NCBI GenBank assembly: GCA_017163975.1
Contig: JAFFSR010000264.1
Coordinates: 3,667,501-3,731,500, forward strand
Reading direction: 5' to 3'
Source: Anastatus disparis
Taxonomy: Eukaryota > Arthropoda > Insecta > Hymenoptera > Eupelmidae
DNA: 64,000 nucleotides
Shown: positions 36,603-47,473 of the stretch, in pieces
How positions within the stretch are numbered: the stretch's first letter is position 1
Layout of the letters: each line of letters opens with the position of its first letter
Position numbers and translations under genes: made by a program
Notes under the pieces: generated by a model
What the model was told of the DNA's origin: nothing
The model's input: only the letters and a program-made list of their open reading frames with translations
The model's database searches: none

Positions 36603-36982
36603 CACTGAGAGAAATCGGCTCTTGAAGCAAATGGAATCCACTTGCCGCTAACTGAAATTCTTCTCATTTTACATCGTAATAGCGATCTGCTTAAATCAAG
36701 CATAAAATCTGATTCAAATAAATTTATCCACTAATCGCAAGTAGATATAAAAAAAAGGAAAATCCACTTGCAGCTAATGAATTTCAGTTTGATGTTAACA
36801 TACATTCACTAAATACAAATGGATTTAATGTTGAATCAAACAGATACTCTACGTGAAGAAAAAAACACCCATTTTCTGAAATAATAGATTTTTACTTCCA
36901 TGAAGTGGATTTCATGTTGATTCAAACAGATCGCACTCAAATCAAATGTTCTTCTAGCTTCAAGAGCGGATTTCTCTCAGTG
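36603..36982. mobile_element. MITE copy 1 (CACTGAGAGAAAT family)
   Basis: It starts CACTGAGAGAAATCGGC and ends with the inverse, GATTTCTCTCAGTG. The interior has repeated small inverted motifs around TCCACTTGC and GTGGATT. It is non-coding, about 380 bp. Confidence 0.9.
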
Positions 36983-37109
36983 CAGCGATCAGCTTTTGTC
37001 AGTAGATAACTTTTGTTTATAAGAATTGAACAAAACTTATTAAAACAGGGAGCCACGTTTTATATTCCTTTAAATAAATATTATTGTAATGGTTATAATC
37101 ATCCTCCTA

Positions 37110-37527
37110 CACTGAGAGAAATCCGCTCTTGAAGCTAGAAGAACATTCGATTTGAGTGCGATCTGTTTGAATCAACATGAAATCCACTTCATGGAAGTAG
37201 AAATCTATTATTTCGGAAAATGGGTGCGTTTTCCTTCACGTAAAGTATCTGTTTGATTCAACATGAAATCTATTTGCATTTAGTGGATGTATGTTTACAT
37301 CAAACTAAAATCCACTAGCTGCAAGTGGATTTTCCTTTTTTTATATCCACTTGCCATTAGTGGATAAATTTATTTGAATCAAATATATATTCACTTGCGG
37401 CTAGTGGATTTTAGCAAACACATTTCATGTTTCATTTAAGCAGATCGCTATTATGACGTAAAACGAGAAGAATTTCTGTTAGCGGCAAGTGGATTCCACT
37501 TGCTTCAAGAGCCGATTTCTCTCAGTG
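37110..37527. mobile_element. MITE copy 2, opposite orientation
   Basis: Same termini as copy 1 but the whole element is inverted. TA flanks both sides (37108-37109 and 37528-37529), and joining the flanks gives back the satellite sequence CCTACAATAATAATG. TA duplication and CACTG ends suggest mobilisation by a Tc1/mariner-type transposase. Confidence 0.92.
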
Positions 37528-37921
37528 TACAATAATAATGCCGTTCCAACCCTTTTGTACGGTTTCCCAGCGATCAGCTTTTGTCAGTAGATAGCTTTTG
37601 TTTTATAAAAATCAAATAAAACATGTTACAGTGGGTATTCTGCCGTGTTAAGTAAAAACTTACATAAGTGTAAAATAAATAAAAGTGATAAAGATAAATA
37701 ATATCAATTTTTTCCGATCCAATTTTTAATTTTTGAACACTTAAGTAATCTTTATTTCCTCATTTTTAGCGAAAAATTTGAAACAACTTTTTTTTTATTC
37801 ATTTAATGGGCTATTTTTGCTTTCTCATAGAGAAAGCATTGTAAAAAATTTTTTTTCTATTTTTTCATTAATTTGTACATATTTGAACTCGGTGTGTCGA
37901 AAAAAGTGGTTTCCAGAAAAT

Positions 37922-38013
37922 GTCTGTATGTATGTATGTATGTATGTGTGTGCGTGCATGCGTGTGTGTGCGTGCGTGCGTGCGTGCGTGTGTGTGTGTG
38001 TGTGCACGCGCGC

Positions 38014-38050
<37 letters not shown>
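37922..38050. repeat. (TGTA)n and (TG)n microsatellite
   Basis: Pure short repeats of TGTA changing to TGCG/TGTG and TG. The same tract, inverted and shorter, is at 31500-31540 in copy A. Confidence 0.95.
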
Positions 38051-38052
<2 letters not shown>

Positions 38053-38219
38053 GATGTATGATTTCAGTTAGTAAATTGTATCTCGAGAACTACTCGATGG
38101 ATTTACTTCAAATTTTCCATACAATTCAATTTTTCGATCAACTGGTGCGGAAGCTATTGAGAATTGGTTTTCTTAATGTAGTTTTTTATTTAGAGTCATT
38201 TTAAGAATTTTAAAAAACT

Positions 38220-39230
38220 TTCGATTTTTCATTTTTTTTGTATTTTACGTAAACTACTCGAAGAATTTGTTTGAAAATTTGTATGGAACTTAAATTCGAC
38301 TGCTAAAAGTAGAAAAACTTTTGCAAACTGATTTTCTTAGCGCACTTTTATTTAAGAGCATTTTTAAAATTTTTTTAAAAATTTTTATTTTTTATTTTTT
38401 TCTATTTTACGAAAACCGTTTGATAGATTTGCTCCAAAATTTAAATGCAAGTTATGCGCTGCTGTCTGAAAAAAAACAAGCTTTGGAAAACATATTTTCT
38501 CAGAGCAGTTTTAATTTTAGAGCATTTTGAAAATTAAAAAAAAATTTTTATTTTTCATTTATCTTTTATTTTGTGTAAACCATACTATAAATTTTCTCCA
38601 AAATTTTTGTACAATCAATTCGATATTGTCTGAAAAAAATAAGCTTTTAAAAACTAATTTTCTTAGAGTGGTTACGATTTTAGAGAATTTTAAAGATTTA
38701 AAAAAAAAATTTCGATTTTTTATTTATTTTTTTATATTTTACGTAAACTACTCGAAGAATTTGTTTGAAAATTTGTATGGAACTTAAATTCGACTGCTAA
38801 AAGTAGAAAAACTTTTGCAAACTGATTTTCTTAGCGCACTTTTATTTAAGAGCATTTTTAAAATTTTTTAAAAATTTTTTTATTTTTTTTTTTTCTATTT
38901 TACGAAAACCGTTTGATAGATTTGCTCCAAAATTTAAATGCAAGTTATGCGCTGCTGTCTGAAAAAAAACAAGCTTTGGAAAACATATTTTCTCAGAGCA
39001 GTTTTAATTTTAGAGCATTTTGAAAATTAAAAAAAAATTTTTATTTTTCATTTATCTTTCATTTTGTGTAAACCATACTATAAATTTTCTCCAAAATTTT
39101 TGTACAATCAATTCGATATTGTCTGAAAAAAATAAGCTTTTAAAAACTAATTTTCTTAGAGTGGTTACAATTTTAGAGAATTTTAAAAATTAAAAAAAAA
39201 AATTTCGATTTTTTATTTGTTATTTTTTTA
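38220..39230. repeat. 490-bp higher-order repeat inside copy B
   Basis: ACGTAAACTACTCGAAGAAT at about 38249 recurs at about 38739, and ACGAAAACCGTTTGATAGA at about 38409 recurs at about 38899. The period is 490 bp, made of three diverged monomers of about 163 bp. The two large units are nearly identical. Confidence 0.9.
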
Positions 39231-39858
39231 TATTTTACGTAAAGTACTCGATAGATTTGTTCTAAAATTTGCAGGGAAATCATTTACAACTACCGAAAGA
39301 AGGGAAATTTTCAAAAATTGATTTTTATAAGGTAGTTTTAATTTTAAAGCATTTTTAAAATTTTGAAAAAGAAATTTTGAAAAGAAAATATTATTTATTC
39401 AGCCAATTAGATCTCGAAAATTACTCGATGGATTTGCTTCAAATTTAGCATACTATCTATGTTTTTGTGTAAGTAGACGGGAAGCTATTGAAAATTGGTA
39501 TTCATAGAGTAGTTTTTTTTATAGAGCCATAAACATGAACTGTATTTATATATAAATATGATTGCATTTTATAAAGATTAGAAATTTTGTTATCATTCTT
39601 TTTATTACTACATTATATCATTTTTTCATTGAAACAAATTTTTTTGTATTACTTGATGATTTAAAATAAATTATAAATGTTGAAAAAGCAAACAGCTAGC
39701 ATATATGTTCGAAATTTATAAAGTACAATATGAGTAAATATTAATGTTAGACAATTTTTTAATATTAAAATAACATTTAAATAAATATCAAGAAATTAAT
39801 GAAACTCAAAGAGCTCTATGAGAAAGCATTCCGCCAAAGCACTTGGCAGCGTTTTTTT

Positions 39859-40325
39859 TATCAGATCTATTGATAGAAAAAATTTATTTTTCATCGAAAT
39901 GTCACTTATGTAAGTTTTTATCACGGCAGCATTGATTTCGTTCATTATTATTTTTCAACCAATTACTTATGCAAAAGTTACTTTTAGGATTAATTGGACT
40001 AAACTTGAAAGTCTTTTTTCATCACCTTCCCACTACTTGAGAGAGTTGAATTTTTTTTTTAAATTCATATTTTTTTTACTCTTTACAATAATCTAAGTTA
40101 GAAAGGTTGCACTCTCAAGGATTTTCATAGATCTGTCGTGGGCATTCTTCTTTTAATTAGAAATCTTATTAAAATTCCAATTGAAAATCCAGCATAGATT
40201 CTCAACAAAACTATGTAAATAAATATATTAAAAATTTGTCATTCCTTATTGTTCATGATTAAAATTTTCCTCAGAATTCACAATTGCAAATCTCATTGGA
40301 ATCTCAATTAGAATTCAGTAGATAA
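39859..40325. other. No recognisable feature
   Basis: AT-rich sequence without a supported frame or obvious repeat. Confidence 0.5.
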
Positions 40326-40548
40326 GCTATGTTGCTTCTGGCCCACTGCATTTCTGGCCCATTGCATTTCTAACCCACTGCATTTCTAACCCACCTACGT
40401 TTCTAACCCAGTGACTTTCTCGCCCAGTGGGTTAGAGAGTCAAGTGGGTTAGAAATGTATGTGGGTTAGAAATGTAGATGGGTTAGAAATGTAGGTGGGT
40501 TAGAAATGTAGGTGGGTTAGAAATGCTGTGGACCAGGAGCAACATAGC
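40326..40548. mobile_element. Palindromic element with GGGTTAGAAATG repeats
   Basis: The ends are GCTATGTTGCTTCTGGCCCA and the near inverse with GGAGCAACATAGC. Each arm is a tandem run of a ~17-bp unit (TAACCCAC with ATTTC, and GTGGGTTAGAAAT), so the whole folds into one long hairpin. No clear target duplication. Confidence 0.85.
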
Positions 40549-40791
40549 CAGTCCCGAGAAGCGAGCTGCCGGCGGCCGGCTGCAGGCTGTGATGAAGCTA
40601 CTGCGAAAGTTTCATAATTTTTATTTTTTAATATTTTTTTGAAATTTTATTTTTTAATATTTTTTTGAACTTTTATTTTTTAATATTTTTTTAAATATTT
40701 TTTTTAACTTTTATTTTTTAATACTTTTTAATATTTATTTAATTATAATAAATCGAATAAAAATTATTTAAGCATTAAAAAAAATTTTTGA

Positions 40792-40863
40792 CTTTGGTCG
40801 GAATCGAACCCTCGACCCTATGGACGCGAGGCTAGCGCGTATACAACTACGCCACGGAGCCAC
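40792..40863 (-). pseudogene. tRNA-like sequence, possibly Ala(CGC), SINE-type head
   Basis: On the minus strand, TGGCGTAGTTGTATACGCG forms a D arm, and GGGTTCGATTCC is a strong B box. The loop CTCGCGT would give anticodon CGC, but the anticodon stem pairs badly. An AT-rich tail follows. More likely a tRNA-derived SINE than a working tRNA gene. Confidence 0.55.
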
Positions 40864-41474
40864 TGTATTAGGGAAATCTTAAAACTTGTATAATAGCAGT
40901 TTCCTCAAATTTTATATTATTTTAACATTGACAGCTATCAATTTATTAAACTATAATGAAATGGAAAATTAATTATTAAATTATGTTTATATACATTTAG
41001 AGATTAAAAATGATGAGATGTATGAAAACTGCAACATATTAGTAAATATAGTTAAAGCTTAGAATAAAAATAATAGCGATCTACTTTATCTACACTATGC
41101 TTGTGTACATATAAGTTAATACTCGAGAGTCTAGTAGGACTAGTAAAAAAAATGTGATATTATTTTATTATACATTTATATTTGAGATTAATAATAATAA
41201 AGTGTTGTATTAAAAAATAATATTGAAAGTTATTTATTTCTTCACTTACACTTATACTTGAGATTTGTACATTTCAGAAATGTATGTGCTTGTGTGTGTG
41301 TGTGTGTGTGTATATTGGAGTATTTAATATACAGAATATATATAACAAATAGTCATAGAAATACTTTCTTCTAATCAATTGAAGTACAGCAAACATGCTA
41401 ATTTCTAGATCCATATTTCTTTTAGTTTATAGATCAAATATATTGACTGATAGCTCTCCTCATAACTACATTTT

Positions 41475-41477
<3 letters not shown>

Positions 41478-41544
<67 letters not shown>

Positions 41545-41547
41545 AAA

Positions 41548-41581
<34 letters not shown>
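41478..41581. repeat. Two (TA)n tracts around an inverted TTTGAAAATG
   Basis: CATTTTCAAATATATA... and ...TATATTTGAAAATGTATA form a long TA-rich palindrome, followed by a second (TA)n tract. Confidence 0.93.
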
Positions 41582-41583
<2 letters not shown>

Positions 41584-41912
41584 TAATAAATTAATTTTTC
41601 TTTTACCCCAAAACATATTCTCACAGTCCTTATGAGTGTATTCAGATATAAAAATTATTAAAAGCATCCATATTAAACTATTTTCAGTTCAAAACATAAG
41701 CCTGAAATTTATTTATATTATAGTTTACTTCAAACCACATAGTATAAGATTTAAATCAAAGCCATTGAATCTTATACATTATAATCACAATGAAGAATAA
41801 TTAAAATCTTATTTTATAGTTAAACATATCTATAGAAACAATTAAAACATCATTTTAGATGTATTAATATCTATTTCAGAATTTTTAGCTTTTATATAGC
41901 AATATAATGAAT

Positions 41913-42470
41913 TCATTTTTAGCTATAACTTTTTTGAATGAAATTTTAAAGTTTATAAGTTGTGTCATAAACAAGTATTTTATCTTCTTCTATAAGTTGA
42001 AACAAACTTTTAGTAAAAATTTTAAAGCTCTATGTTCTCTAGTTTCAGAGATATAAGATATTTACTATTTCAATTTTGAAGGATTACAGCTATATTTTGA
42101 AAAAATTAGTTTTAGTGTTTGAAACATATTACTTAATCTTATAAATCATTGATTATAATGTATAAGATACAATAAGTTAAATCTTATTGTTTATAACTAT
42201 TTTAAAAAGATTTGAGTATAAATTTTGTATAGCACTATAAATGGATTCATTTTTAGCTATAATTTTTTGAATGAAATTTTATAGTTTATAAGTTGTGTTA
42301 TAAGTAGATTATCTGTTATTAGTAGTATTTTATCTTCATCTATTAGTTGAAACAAACTTTTAGTAAAAATTTTAAAGCTCTACGTTCTCTAGTTTCAGAG
42401 ATATAAGATATTTACTTAGATATTTCAATTTTGAAGGATTACAGCTATATTTTTGAAAAAATCAGTTTTA
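41913..42470. repeat. 335-bp tandem duplication
   Basis: TTCATTTTTAGCTATAA at 41913 and 42248 begins two units sharing AGTTGAAACAAACTTTTAG and CTCTAGTTTCAGAGATATAAG with few differences. Confidence 0.85.
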
Positions 42471-43674
42471 ATGAATTTCTACCATTTTAATGCTTGAAAC
42501 ACATTAAAAATACTTAATCTTATCGTTAATAACTATTTTATAATTAAACATCTCTATAGAAACAATTAAAACATCATTTCAAGTGTATTAATGTTTATTT
42601 CAGAATTTTTAGCTTATTCGGCCTTTTCCACTACCATTCATTTCTCATATCACAGAAACTAAAAGAGATAGAGATCTGAAAATTTATATATAACTCTGTT
42701 ATGTTTAAAAAATAATATAGAAAGTTATTCCAAGACTCTAAGCTGATTATTTCATCATTATTACTTAATTCGAAGAGATGTACTAGACTAGCGAAAGATT
42801 CAATTTCTTATAAAAGTCATTTATTAGACCAATTTAAATTTATATTTGCATGAAAGTTGTAACATTTTAAATATATTTATTGAAAATCATTATTTAGTCT
42901 TAATAAAATTCTAAATTATTAAAAATTAACCTTGAAAAAGAAATTGTCTTCGTTTTTCAAGTCTCAAACTGTTTGAGCTTTAGAAATTTTTTTATTTTAA
43001 CTAATATAAATAGGTTATGAAAGGAAAGTTCATATTTTTATTAATCTAAAGTTGAATTTATTGAAATAAAAATATAAATTACAATAATAATTCATAAGTG
43101 GTGAGAGTTCCAACCAATGTTCTCACTGGCATAATCAATCATCCACATAACCTTAACAATCATTCCTAACCTTGAAAAATCTATCATGTATTTTATCTTT
43201 GTGATGAACCTTGCTGACTGAAGCGAACCAAAGAAATGAATTTCAGAATCAAGCTCACCTTCTTTTATACTCATGAAAAAGGTTAGGTCGAAAGTGGGGA
43301 TAGAACTTCAACGCGTTTCTTCCCTCTTCGCGCGCATGCATTCCCCCACCCAATCCTCGCGTATATAAGAAGGCGCTTTCGAGAGAGCAATGAGTCCGGC
43401 TATTTGCCTTGCACATCCACTAAGTACCTCATCCTAAATGAACCTTTTACTGAAGGGTCAGTCTTTTATAATGATTCTCCCACCATTTGGGTCTCCCACT
43501 CACACATGTTTTCAAACGTTATCACTGATGGCGCTGACTATCCAATCGGGTAAATGTTTCAGATAGAAAATATTCTCTCTGTTTCAATTCTGGAGGGACG
43601 TTCAGAAAGCAAAGAAACTTTTGATTTTGTATGGTTGATGCTTCAACATTTATTTGAAGCATATCACCCCCAAG

Positions 43675-44709
43675 TTAATATACATAACCAGCTTCCCGTA
43701 GTTCGTTAATTATAAAGTCTATCTCCTTGGTAGTATACGGATTTGTATTAGTTGGAGATGTAAGAATACGAAGGCGATCAACTAATACATTGGGGTCGTC
43801 CCATTCTCCAATTCCATAATCTTTCAACAGGAGATCACTCATGTATTTAGATGAAGATGCGTTACTAATAGAATGATCTGATGAAGTATCATTGTAAGAA
43901 TCTATGGAACTTAATTTTGCTTTTTTAAATCTATATACTGGTAAATTTTTAAAGTTAGATTTCGATTTACAGTTTTCGAGTTGAAGAAAAGTATTATTGG
44001 AAGAATCTGATGATGTATCACTATTAACATCGTTAGAACTAACTTTCGCTTTTTTACATCTTGATACTGATGAAGCGTTATTACGAAGTTTCCTTTTATA
44101 ACTTTAAAATATGTTGTACTTTTTATTCTTTTGATAATTTTCTATTTCATCATCAGAGCTAGAATAACTATCTTCAAGTATTTTTGATTCTGGATACCTT
44201 TGCTGATTGATGGAATCAATATCATCTCTCCTCGTGAGTTTATCATTTGTATGATGTGTATTGAGAGCATCATTAGACTCGCGTTTTTCCTTAAAAATCA
44301 TATTTCTTGTTACACTTTCTTCCTTCATAGATGTTATTGTATGGTTATGTGATGTGCAATTTACAAGTTTCATGTCCTTCGTTACAGCACGACTTAAACA
44401 TTGTTTTGAATAGTAAAGATGACACTTTCAGTGTATATTACCATTCTTCATAACTTTATCCTTATAGAAAGAAATGCCATTCAAAAGAAGTTTATCTTTT
44501 CCTCTAGAACTTTTTATAAGTTGAAGAGATGTATTAGGCGTGAATTCATCAGTAATATTCGAAACAACATCAATCTTTGAATCAGTCGTAAATAGAGTTT
44601 TATTCTCTTGATTAGAATCAAATATTCGACGAATATTTGTATCCAATCTATTTGAAAGTTTGGATTTAATCATCTCTCTTAATTTCTCTGTTTCGAGAAA
44701 GTTTGCCAT
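43675..44709 (-). pseudogene. FLYWCH zinc-finger gene with Polinton-type C-terminus
   Basis: One minus-strand frame starting MANFLETEKL runs from 44709 to a TAA at 43675-43677, broken only by a TGA near 44428 and a TAA near 44104. The middle (LIKSSRGKDKLLLNGISFYK, then a Cys/Cys pair and VNCTSHNHT) matches a FLYWCH zinc finger; the TGA falls in it. A Ser/Asp-rich linker follows. The last 45 residues (WDDPNVLVDRLRIL, then INELREAGYVY) match the end of the DUF8207-like gene at 48800-49751. A CTATAAATAC box lies 52 nt upstream, as in other genes of the element. FLYWCH fingers bind DNA. It appears to be a fusion of a DNA-binding module to a Polinton tail. Confidence 0.7.
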
Positions 44710-44761
44710 GTTGATAGCTTGAGCTTATCATGCATACTGTTCGTGAAATACAAACTCAGCT

Positions 44762-44771
44762 GTATTTATAG
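44762..44771 (-). promoter_or_regulatory. TATA box of the FLYWCH gene
   Basis: CTATAAATAC on the minus strand lies 52 nt before the ATG. The same box precedes the PLA2 gene and, in a variant form, the DUF8207-like gene. Confidence 0.65.
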
Positions 44772-44875
44772 AAAATAACGGGTCATGCAAAACCTTTTTA
44801 ACAAGATGATTTACAAGATACTAAGATGATTTAGAATACTAAGATGATTAAAAAAAAAAATCTAGAAATCATAAG

Positions 44876-45365
44876 AAAGTCGATGAGAGTCGATGAGAGT
44901 CGATGAGAGTCGATGTAAGTCGATGAAAAGTCGATGAAAAGTCGATGAGAGACGATGAGAGTCGATGAAGTGTCGATGAAAATTCGATGAGAGTCGATGA
45001 AGAGTCGATGTAAGTCGATGAAGAGTCGACGAAAAGTTGATGAGAGTCGATGAAGTGTCGATGAAAAGTCGATGAGAGTCGATGAGAGTCGATGAGAGTC
45101 GATGAAGAGTCGATGTGAGTCGATGAAGAGTCGATGAAAAGTCGATGAGAGTCGATGCGAGTCGATGTAAGTCAATGAAAGTCGATAAAGAGTCGATGAA
45201 GTGTCGATGAAAAGTCGATGAGAGTCGATGAGAGTCGATGAAAGTTGATGAGAGTCGATGAGAGTCGATGAAGAGTCGATGTAAGTCGATGTAAGTCGAT
45301 GAGAGTCGATGAAGAGTCGATGAAGTGTCGATGAAAAGTCGATGAAGAGTCGATGAAAAGTCGAT
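44876..45365. repeat. GTCGATGA minisatellite fused to the polymerase gene
   Basis: About 45 short units of 10-12 bp built on GTCGATGA (variants GTCGATGAGA, GTCGATGAAGA, GTCGATGTAA). The last unit runs straight into polymerase coding sequence at AGTCGATGG. The upstream polymerase coding region is absent. Confidence 0.95.
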
Positions 45366-46515
45366 GGCTCAAGAAATATATTGACCTGAACAGCGAGAAG
45401 CGGAAGAATGCCAAGAATGAGTTTGAGAAGATGCTCTTCAAACTTTTTAATAACGCTGTTTATGGTAAAACCATGGAAAACGAGCGAAAACACGTTATAT
45501 TAAGCTCGTCAATAAGTGCGAAGGACGCTACGGTGCTGAGGCGCTCATTGCCAGACCAAATTTCAGTAGTTGCGCCATCTTTGATGAAAATTTGGTAGCG
45601 ATTCAACTTTTACGAACGGAAATTTGCATCAGAAAACCTATCTACATCGGGCTCTCTGTACTGGATTTGTCCAAAACTCTCGTATGCCGCTTCCATTACG
45701 ATTACATGCTGGATAACGTTGCAAAAGGAAAAGGAAATTGCAAGCTATTGTATACAGATACGGATAGCTTGGTATACGAGATGTCCAACATCGATATGTA
45801 TCAAATCATGAAAAGAGACATCCACGAATTCGACACCTCTGACTACCCCCAGCCTAATCAGTTCAACATTCCTCCTGCCAATAAGAAAATTGTTGGTTTG
45901 ATGAAGGACGAATGCAACGGAAACATCATGCTGGAATTCGTTGGACTGAGGAGTAAAATGTACAGCGTCAGAGTCGAAAATCAGAAGACGATAAAGAAAG
46001 CCAAGGGAGTGAAGAGTTCAGTGGTTAAAGCAACCATCACTTTCGATGATTACATCGATTGTTTGAAAACGAAAGAAATCAAGATTCGAGAACAGAGAAA
46101 CATAAGATCCCGTAATCATCAACTGTACACTGAGAAGGAGACTAAGATCGCTCTCAGTGCGCATGACGACAAAAGATTTCTTCAAGAAGAAACTACGGAC
46201 ACTCTTCCTTGAGGCCACTACTTAGCAAGATCACGAAATCCAGAACTAGTAGATATCGAAGTTGCTATCGAGTCGTTGGATCCTGGAGTGGGGATAGCTG
46301 AGCCGCTAGATCCTGGAGTGGGGGTAGCTGAGCCGCTAGATCCTGGAGTGGGGGTAGTTGACGTGGTGGGGAGCACTCTATATGAACAGGTGCAGAATCG
46401 GCCGAGCGTCATTCAGTTCGCTGACTCATCAAAAAAAGACGCACTCAAAAGAGCCCATCAACCAACCAGTGAAGAAGCAGTCAGTACCAAAAGATCCAAA
46501 ATTGACATTTCTTAA
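45353..46515 (+). pseudogene. Polinton protein-primed DNA polymerase B, C-terminal part
   Basis: The fragment contains family-B palm motifs: [12 protein letters not shown] (motif B region) and LLYTDTDSLVYE (motif C with the catalytic Asp pair). GLMKDECNG and EFVGLRSKMYS follow, typical of Maverick/Polinton polymerases, which replicate the element using a terminal protein. The exonuclease and N-terminal parts are missing, replaced by the minisatellite. A one-base deletion near 45499 shifts the frame, and a TGA at 46210-46212 breaks it again. Beyond that the same frame stays open to 46515, including three 30-bp units encoding LDPGVGVAEP. The element cannot replicate itself from this copy. Confidence 0.88.
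46279..46365 (+). repeat. 30-bp coding tandem repeat
   Basis: Three units of GATCCTGGAGTGGGGGTAGC type, in frame, encoding LDPGVGVAEP near the polymerase C-terminus. Confidence 0.9.
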
Positions 46516-46548
46516 ATTAAGGTTAGTATAATTCTATTCATTTCAATA

Positions 46549-46825
46549 TAGTATCAATAAAGTTTAAATACAGCATCAATACAGTATCAATACAGTATTA
46601 ATACAGTATTAATATAGTATCAATACAGTATTAATACAGTATCAATATAATATCAATATAGTATCAATACAGTATCAATACAGTATCAATATAGTATCAA
46701 TACAGTATTAATATAGTATCAATATAGTATCAATACAGTATTAATATAGTATCAATACAGTATCAATACAGTATCAATACAGTATCAATATAGTATCAAT
46801 ACAGTATCAATATAGTATTATTATT
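46549..46825. repeat. 12-bp AGTATCAATACA minisatellite
   Basis: More than 20 units of AGTATCAATACA/AGTATCAATATA/AGTATTAATATA. The array sits in an intron-like gap between GTTAGT (46523) and a TTACAG acceptor (46890). Confidence 0.95.
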
Positions 46826-46895
46826 AAAGATTAAAGATTAAATTGATATTGATTATATTTTTCAATCAAGAATTTGTTTTTCTGTTACAGATAAG

Positions 46896-47195
46896 ATGGA
46901 CATTTCTAAATTGAACGTCATTGCCCGAGGATAATTTCTTCCTACTAAAAAAATCATCGAACTGACAGAAGGCACTTCCTACACGGTCACATGTTTGAGA
47001 CAAGTGAAAACTCGCTTTGGACCCAAGATTGTAGCAGAACTATGTCAAGAAATGCAAATCTTCTTACCTAAAAAAGTGTCGGAAGTTTTTGAAAAAGATC
47101 AAGAGTTTTTTGAAAGAATGCAGAATGCTGCTAATAAACTTAAACTTTGTATAGTGTTCAAAGGAGGTTATGTCCTCGAATTTTGTAGTGTTTAG
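46896..47195 (+). pseudogene. Short conserved Polinton protein of unknown function
   Basis: A 99-residue frame starting MDISKLN follows a pyrimidine-rich TTACAG acceptor and is broken by a TAA at 46932-46934. It then reads LTEGTSYTVTCLRQVKTRFG and FLPKKVSEVFEKD, ending FKGGYVLEFCSV. I recognise this small protein as recurring beside Polinton polymerases in insect genomes but know no function. The start of this gene resembles the end of the previous frame (GACATTTCTTAAATTAAG versus GACATTTCTAAATTGAAC), perhaps a local duplication. Confidence 0.6.
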
Positions 47196-47473
47196 TGTGT
47201 GCATAATAAGTGTATAGTTATGAGTGTTTTATTTAAATAAATGTTACAATAAATTTTGTTTGATTATAAAAAGTCTTTATTTTATTTCAATTCCTTAATA
47301 TACATTATTAAATACATTTTTCTTAAATTCTAAATCTTCAGGTTTTAAAAAACTCAAAGGCCAATTTCTAAAACTTTCAAGACGGTTTTGCTGTATTCTA
47401 TACATGATGTCTATTCAAGATCACGTTAAATTATTTGTAAGTTTTTATTTTTTATAAATTAATTACAAAATAC

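Larger units (their letters stand above)
36177..37625. repeat. ~165-bp satellite array, split by two MITEs
   Basis: Units starting near TATTATTGTAATAG at about 36177 and 36343, then about 36507 and 37078, contain CCCAGCGATCAGCTTTTGTC and AAACAGGGAG. The elements at 36603-36982 and 37110-37527 interrupt the array. Confidence 0.85.
37814..39858 (+). mobile_element. Repeat element copy B, complete
   Basis: It begins TTTTGCTTTCTCATAGAG, then AAAGTGGTTTCCAGAAAATG, then a (TGTA)n/(TG)n tract (37922-38050). A core of tandem monomers follows (38090-39500). It ends GCTCTATGAGAAAGCATTCC followed by GCCAAAGCACTTGGCAGCG. TGCTTTCTCATAGAG is present inverted at both ends, so short terminal inverted repeats are likely. 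Nothing in it codes for a protein. Confidence 0.75.
40864..43674. other. Non-coding stretch with repeats
   Basis: It contains (TG)n near 41290-41311, two (TA)n tracts around 41478-41581, and a 335-bp tandem duplication (41913-42470). Near 43320-43400 a GC-richer patch holds GTATATAAGAAGGCGC, a TATA-like box resembling those of the Polinton genes but without a clear gene behind it. A 60-codon minus-strand frame at 43092-43274 is unsupported. Confidence 0.55.

Noticed and set aside
37778..38204. Several frames rich in Cys/Val or His/Thr
   Set aside because: They translate the (TG)n microsatellite.
38220..39230. Possible CRISPR-like array
   Set aside because: The regular repeats are long satellite monomers without unique spacers, in eukaryotic DNA.
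41395..41667. Frames rich in Tyr-Ile
   Set aside because: They translate (TA)n tracts.
43092..43274. 60-codon minus-strand frame starting MSIKEGELDSEIHF
   Set aside because: It has a plausible composition but no recognised family and no supporting neighbour; kept only as a note.
44831..45493. 220-codon minus-strand frame rich in Ser-Thr-Leu-His-Arg
   Set aside because: It comes from the GTCGATGA minisatellite and has no gene-like features.
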